Part shown: in pieces, positions 6,184 through 9,585 of the stretch | Numbering within the stretch: position 1 is the stretch's first letter | How the letters are laid out: every line of letters begins with the position of its first letter | Source of the DNA: Bacteroidota bacterium | GTDB taxonomy: Bacteria > Bacteroidota > Bacteroidia > Flavobacteriales > Flavobacteriaceae | Length of the DNA: 9,585 nt | Direction of reading: 5' to 3' | NCBI GenBank assembly: GCA_023427845.1 | Contig: JAEYZX010000036.1 | Span: 1-9,585, forward strand | Notes under the pieces: generated by a model | Database searches by the model: none | Told to the model about the DNA's origin: nothing | Seen by the model: only the letters and a program-made list of their open reading frames with translations | Made by a program: the position numbers and the translations under genes

Positions 6184-7449
6184 ATGTTTGACAGAGACAA
6201 ATGGAACGAAATAATTGAGGCGCTCACGGCAAATGTATTCCGCACAGTGCTCACGGCTTTTGGTGTATTTTGGGGTATATTTATTTTAGTGATCCTTCTG
6301 GCAGCAGGCAACGGACTCGAAAATGGTGTGAAGAAAGGTTTTTCGGGAATTGCTACGAATACCATGTTCATGTGGACACAGGGAACCTCAAAACCTTACC
6401 AGGGATTGCCACTCGGCAGGCGTTTCAACTTCAAAAACGGCGATGTTGCAGCTTTAAAACAAAATTTCCCCGATCTTCTTTACGTTTCACCACGTAATCA
6501 ATTGGGCGGTCATCAGGCTGCAAATAATGTGATCCGCGGCGAGAAAACAGGCGCCTATACGATTTTGGGCGACTATCCTGAACTGATCCAACAGGAAAAA
6601 ATGGACATCATCAACGGGAGGTTTATCAATTATGGCGATATCGAGAATAAACGAAAAATTGCTGTGATTGGTGAAGGCGTAATCAACGAACTCTACCTAC
6701 GCACAGAAGAAGTCATTGGAAGCTATATCAAGGTCAACGGCGTGAGCTTTATGGTTGTTGGCGTCTATAAAGCGAAAGGCAACAATAACGGAAATGCCGA
6801 AGGCGCTCAAAAGAATATCTTCATTCCGTTTACCACATTTCAGCAGGCATTCAATTACGGAGATACGGTCGGATGGATGGCATTGACAGCAAAAGATGAC
6901 GCGTCGATAACCGAAATGAAAGCCGGAATAATGGATTTTCTGAAAGCGCGTCACAAAGTGGCACCCGACGATGAACGGGCAATCGGCCATTTTGATCTTT
7001 TCGAGGAATTCAGCAAGATCAACGGACTTTTTCTGATCCTGAAAGTCATTGCCTATTTTGTCGGAACGCTTGTTTTGCTCTCAGGCGTAATCGGAATTTC
7101 AAATATCATGCTGATCGTTGTCAAAGAACGAACAAAAGAAATCGGGATTCGTCGTGCATTGGGAGCGACACCCGGAGCAATCCGCCGGCAAATTCTGACC
7201 GAATCAATCTTCCTCACCATAATCGCGGGAATGGCCGGGATAGCGGTAGCAACCGGTTTGCTGGCGGTGCTGAACATGATGATCGAATCCATGCCTTCCG
7301 ACGATATGATGTTCGCAAATCCGAGTGTCGATCTGCTTGTCGTTTTTGTCGCGCTGGTTATTTTGATAGGTTCGGGATTACTTGCGGGTTTTATTCCGGC
7401 TCAAATGGCTATCAATGTAAAACCTGTAGACGCGCTGCGTGCAGAATAA
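6184..7449 (+). CDS. ABC transporter permease 2 (MacB/FtsX family)
   Basis: This 421-residue paralogue of the preceding permease has the same order: helix 1 (about 21-41), a periplasmic domain (42-283), and three C-terminal helices (about 284-311, 335-366 and 383-406). VKERTKEIGIRRALGAT (313-329) is nearly identical to the first copy. Other shared blocks are GIFILVILL in helix 1, GRF.N..DI and KIAVIGE in the periplasmic part, and VAPDDE shortly before helix 2. Outside these blocks the two proteins are clearly different, so this is an old duplication and probably gives a heterodimeric permease. It has its own insertion around residues 198-210 (Gly/Asn-rich, GNNNGNAEG). Its ATG follows the previous stop after one base, so co-translation is likely. 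Confidence 0.93.
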   Translation: MFDRDKWNEIIEALTANVFRTVLTAFGVFWGIFILVILLAAGNGLENGVKKGFSGIATNTMFMWTQGTSKPYQGLPLGRRFNFKNGDVAALKQNFPDLLYVSPRNQLGGHQAANNVIRGEKTGAYTILGDYPELIQQEKMDIINGRFINYGDIENKRKIAVIGEGVINELYLRTEEVIGSYIKVNGVSFMVVGVYKAKGNNNGNAEGAQKNIFIPFTTFQQAFNYGDTVGWMALTAKDDASITEMKAGIMDFLKARHKVAPDDERAIGHFDLFEEFSKINGLFLILKVIAYFVGTLVLLSGVIGISNIMLIVVKERTKEIGIRRALGATPGAIRRQILTESIFLTIIAGMAGIAVATGLLAVLNMMIESMPSDDMMFANPSVDLLVVFVALVILIGSGLLAGFIPAQMAINVKPVDALRAE

Positions 7450-7482
7450 TTTAATTATTAAAGTAATAAACATCAATCAATA

Positions 7483-8598
7483 ATGAAGAAAGGAATCACA
7501 ATCACTGTATTAATCGTAATCGCATTAGTCTTTTTCGGGGCTTTGTATTATTTGTATGCAAAAAACCAGGAACCGCCTGTAGTTTACGATACCGAGAAGC
7601 CGGAAATCAAGACAATTGTAAAAAACACGATTGCGACCGGCAACATAGTTCCCGACGAAGAGGTCCTCATCAAACCAAACATATCGGGAATTATAGAAGA
7701 AATTTACATCGAAGCAGGAGGATTTGTAAAGGCGGGCGACAAAATCGCAAAAATCCGCGTTGTACCAAATATTTCGACATTGAGCAATACGCAAAGCCAG
7801 GTTCAGGCGGCTAAGATTACGCTCGACAACCAGCAGAAAATTTACAACCGTCAGAAGACCTTGTTCGACAAAGGCGTAATCTCTGCAAATGACTTTGACG
7901 CTGCCGAAGCGAATTTCAAACAGGCACAGCAAAACTACACCGCAATGCGCAGGAGTATGGATATTGCGCGGACGGGAACCACAACAGGACTCGGAAATGT
8001 CGCGAATACGATTATCAGGTCGACCGTTACCGGAATGGTTTTGGAAGTACCCGTAAAAGTCGGAAACCAGGTCATTGAAAGCAATAATTTCAACGAAGGA
8101 ACAACAATCGCAAGCCTTGCCGATGTGAACCGCATGATATTCGTCGGGAAAGTCGATGAATCGGAGGTCGGGAAAATAAAGGAAAATCTTCCGATCGAAA
8201 TCACCGTAGGCGCGATCGAAAACAAAAAGTTCGATGCAATCCTGAATTATATCGCGCCAAAAGGCAAAACGGAAAATGGCGCGATACAGTTTGAGATAAA
8301 AGGGGCGTTAACAAGCCGCGACACCACATTTATCCGTGCGGGCCTCAGTGCAAATGCGTCTATCATTCTCGATAAAGCCGACCGGGTATTGGCACTTAAA
8401 GAATCATTGATTCAATTTGACGAGGAAACGCAAAAACCTTTCGTAGAAGTGGAGGCTGCTCCGCAGAAATTCGAAAAACGAAATATCACCCTTGGAGTCA
8501 GCGACGGAATCTATGTTGAAGTCAAAGATGGGATCAAACAGACCGATAAAATAAAGGTTTGGAACCAGGGTCTTCAAAAAGGCGGACCGAAAAGCTAG
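7483..8598 (+). CDS. Periplasmic adaptor (HlyD/MacA/RND-type membrane-fusion protein)
   Basis: This 371-residue protein has one N-terminal membrane anchor (about 5-25) with no lipobox. The domains follow the membrane-fusion protein order. The first half of a lipoyl-like domain (about 60-94, with ISGIIEEIYIEAGGFVKAGD) precedes an alpha-helical coiled-coil hairpin (about 98-162, with LFDKGVISANDFDAAEANF at its turn). The second lipoyl half (about 178-215, STVTGMVLEVPVKVGNQV) is followed by a beta-barrel domain (about 216-298) and a membrane-proximal domain to the end. It would form a periplasmic ring linking the MacB-like permeases to the TolC-like channel. The hairpin has roughly 30 residues per arm, so it would need the TolC helices to complete the duct. 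The gene is 33 bp after permease 2, with no terminator between them, so it is in the same operon. Confidence 0.93.
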   Translation: MKKGITITVLIVIALVFFGALYYLYAKNQEPPVVYDTEKPEIKTIVKNTIATGNIVPDEEVLIKPNISGIIEEIYIEAGGFVKAGDKIAKIRVVPNISTLSNTQSQVQAAKITLDNQQKIYNRQKTLFDKGVISANDFDAAEANFKQAQQNYTAMRRSMDIARTGTTTGLGNVANTIIRSTVTGMVLEVPVKVGNQVIESNNFNEGTTIASLADVNRMIFVGKVDESEVGKIKENLPIEITVGAIENKKFDAILNYIAPKGKTENGAIQFEIKGALTSRDTTFIRAGLSANASIILDKADRVLALKESLIQFDEETQKPFVEVEAAPQKFEKRNITLGVSDGIYVEVKDGIKQTDKIKVWNQGLQKGGPKS

Positions 8599-8682
8599 CG
8601 CGAATTAAAACGCATAAACCCGGATTCATTTGTAAATTATAATTAATTTTGTGCGGCTGGGAAGCTGCTTCATCCCATATTT
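8599..8682 (+). promoter_or_regulatory. Gap before the TolC gene: perfect -7 element and leader hairpin
   Basis: TAATTTTG at 8644-8651 matches the Bacteroidota -7 consensus exactly and overlaps by one base the 10-bp palindrome AATTATAATT (8635-8644). A TTTG lies at 8629-8632, only 11 nt upstream, so a proper -33 element is missing. Downstream, 8658-8677 can fold as TGG-GAAG, loop CTG, CTTC-(ATC)-CCA, a short stem with a 3-nt bulge that would sit at the 5' end of the transcript, about 5 nt before the ATG. No terminator for the upstream operon is visible. The TolC gene may therefore be both co-transcribed and separately started. Confidence 0.4.
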
Positions 8683-9585
8683 ATGAAAAATTTTAATTTT
8701 TTAGGTTTTATATTATTGCTTTTGTGCGGTGTCACTGCAAGTGCACAAACAAAACGTTGGACAATTCAGGAAACGGTCAGGTATGCACTTGAAAATAATA
8801 TCAGTGTGCAGCAAACCGAACTTGACATCAGGCTTGCCGAAATCGATAAGAAAGGAGCGCTAGGCAATTTTCTTCCTTCGATCAATGCAAGTGCATCGCA
8901 TTCCTGGAACATCGGGCTCAGTATGAATCCCGTTACATTTACGCAGGAAACACAAACGTTGCAATATACTTCGTCAGACATAAATGTCGGTTTCGACCTA
9001 TTCAACGGCCTGCAAAATCAAAATCGTATGCGGCGCGCCAAACTTGCGCTTCTTGCGTCGCAATACAGCCTTACAAAGATGAAGGACGATGTGGCGCTGA
9101 ACGTGGCAAATGCATACCTGCAGATTTTGTTTAACAAAGAAAACTTGAAGGTGCAGCAGGAACTTCTGGCAAATAACCAAAAACAGATGGAGCGTACAAA
9201 TGAATTGGTCGATGCCGGGTCAATTCCGCGTGGCGACCTGATGGACATGCGTGCAACCGTCGCTACCAGTAATCAGCAGGTTGTTGCTGCCGAGAATGCG
9301 CTGCTTATCTCAAAACTGAGTCTTGCTCAGTTGTTACAGCTTGAAGATTTCAAAGATTTTGACGTAGCCGATGTTGATGCCGATGTTTCTGAGAGCGCAG
9401 CTATGTTGCAGACACCTGATGCGATTCTGGAAAAAGCCCGCGAAGAACGAATAGAAATAAAGATTGCACGGGCAAACCTTGATCTTGCAGAACGCGACCT
9501 TAAAATCGCCAAAGGGGCATTTTATCCAAGCCTTCGGGGTTTTTATAGTTTTGGATCAAACATCAGCTACAGCAACCGTGTTATC
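8683..9585 (+). CDS. TolC family outer-membrane efflux protein (5' part, open at window end)
   Basis: The frame from ATG 8683 is open to the window end, giving 301 residues without a stop. A signal peptide (1-21, ending VTASA before Q22) is followed by the TolC/OEP fold. WTIQETVRYALENNI (26-40) is the usual opening helix. GNFLPSINAS (61-70) precedes the first outer-membrane strands and a long helical region follows (about 114-220). VDAGSIPRGDLMD (176-188) is the conserved helix break. The second structural repeat begins around 246, with KGAFYPSLRGFYSFG (277-291) echoing the first LPSI motif. Family members are about 430-480 residues, so roughly the last third lies outside. The trimer would form the outer-membrane and periplasmic duct for the ABC pump encoded directly upstream. 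It is the only TolC gene in the window and matches the adaptor by position. Confidence 0.93.
   Translation, partial: MKNFNFLGFILLLLCGVTASAQTKRWTIQETVRYALENNISVQQTELDIRLAEIDKKGALGNFLPSINASASHSWNIGLSMNPVTFTQETQTLQYTSSDINVGFDLFNGLQNQNRMRRAKLALLASQYSLTKMKDDVALNVANAYLQILFNKENLKVQQELLANNQKQMERTNELVDAGSIPRGDLMDMRATVATSNQQVVAAENALLISKLSLAQLLQLEDFKDFDVADVDADVSESAAMLQTPDAILEKAREERIEIKIARANLDLAERDLKIAKGAFYPSLRGFYSFGSNISYSNRVI

Noticed and set aside
4247..7449. Identification as the LolCDE lipoprotein-release system
   Set aside because: The permeases are MacB/FtsX-type and could resemble LolC/E, but an adaptor and a TolC-type channel follow in the same operon, which fits tripartite export rather than Lol transport.
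7525..7932. Antisense open frame of 135 codons inside the adaptor gene
   Set aside because: It lies opposite the lipoyl and coiled-coil region of a clear membrane-fusion protein; the hydrophobic Val/Phe/Arg-rich product looks like a complement artefact.
1..9585. Mobile elements, CRISPR arrays, tRNA or phage/defence genes
   Set aside because: No terminal inverted repeats, transposase or integrase motifs, regularly spaced repeats or cloverleaf sequences were seen; gene content is core respiratory and efflux functions with uniform composition by eye.

Overview
The window looks like a chromosomal segment of a Bacteroidota bacterium, most likely a member of the Flavobacteriaceae. The evidence is the gene content (prokaryotic-type cytochrome oxidase subunit IV, an SCO protein next to DUF420, a DUF4403 lipoprotein), the moderate-to-low GC by eye, the absence of clear Shine-Dalgarno sequences, and several matches to the Bacteroidota -7 promoter consensus TAnnTTTG. 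Genus cannot be fixed from the sequence alone. No mobile elements, CRISPR arrays, tRNAs or rRNAs were seen, and coding density is very high.

Left part (1-2686, + strand): the end of a respiratory terminal oxidase locus. It begins with the last 28 codons of cytochrome c oxidase subunit III, followed by subunit IV and a rho-independent terminator. After it comes a tightly packed four-gene set with 1-11 nt overlaps or a 2-nt gap. These genes are a membrane-anchored SCO-like protein that has lost the copper ligands, an intact SCO copper chaperone (CxxxC plus His), a DUF420 multi-histidine membrane protein started by TTG, and a 90-residue protein with a periplasmic CxxC after its signal peptide. 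They read as an oxidase (CuA/copper-centre) assembly module placed behind the structural genes.

Middle (2687-4084, - strand): a DUF4403-type lipoprotein of 465 residues. It converges on the oxidase module with no intergenic base: the two stop codons abut. A 162-bp gap (4085-4246) separates it from the divergent right-hand operon and must hold the promoters of both.

Right part (4247-9585, + strand): a MacB-like tripartite efflux operon. It encodes a stand-alone ABC ATPase, two different MacB/FtsX-type permeases, an HlyD/RND-type membrane-fusion protein and a TolC-like outer-membrane factor that runs off the window end. The ATPase and the two permeases would form an inner-membrane (hetero)complex, the adaptor would bridge the periplasm, and the TolC protein would open the outer membrane. 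The substrate cannot be read from the sequence. The TolC gene is preceded by an 84-bp gap with a perfect TAnnTTTG match and a short leader hairpin, so it may also be transcribed on its own.

Most of the window is ordinary core-genome content. The most interesting points are the ligand-less SCO twin next to a functional SCO, the small CxxC membrane protein, and the split, two-permease layout of the MacB-like pump.
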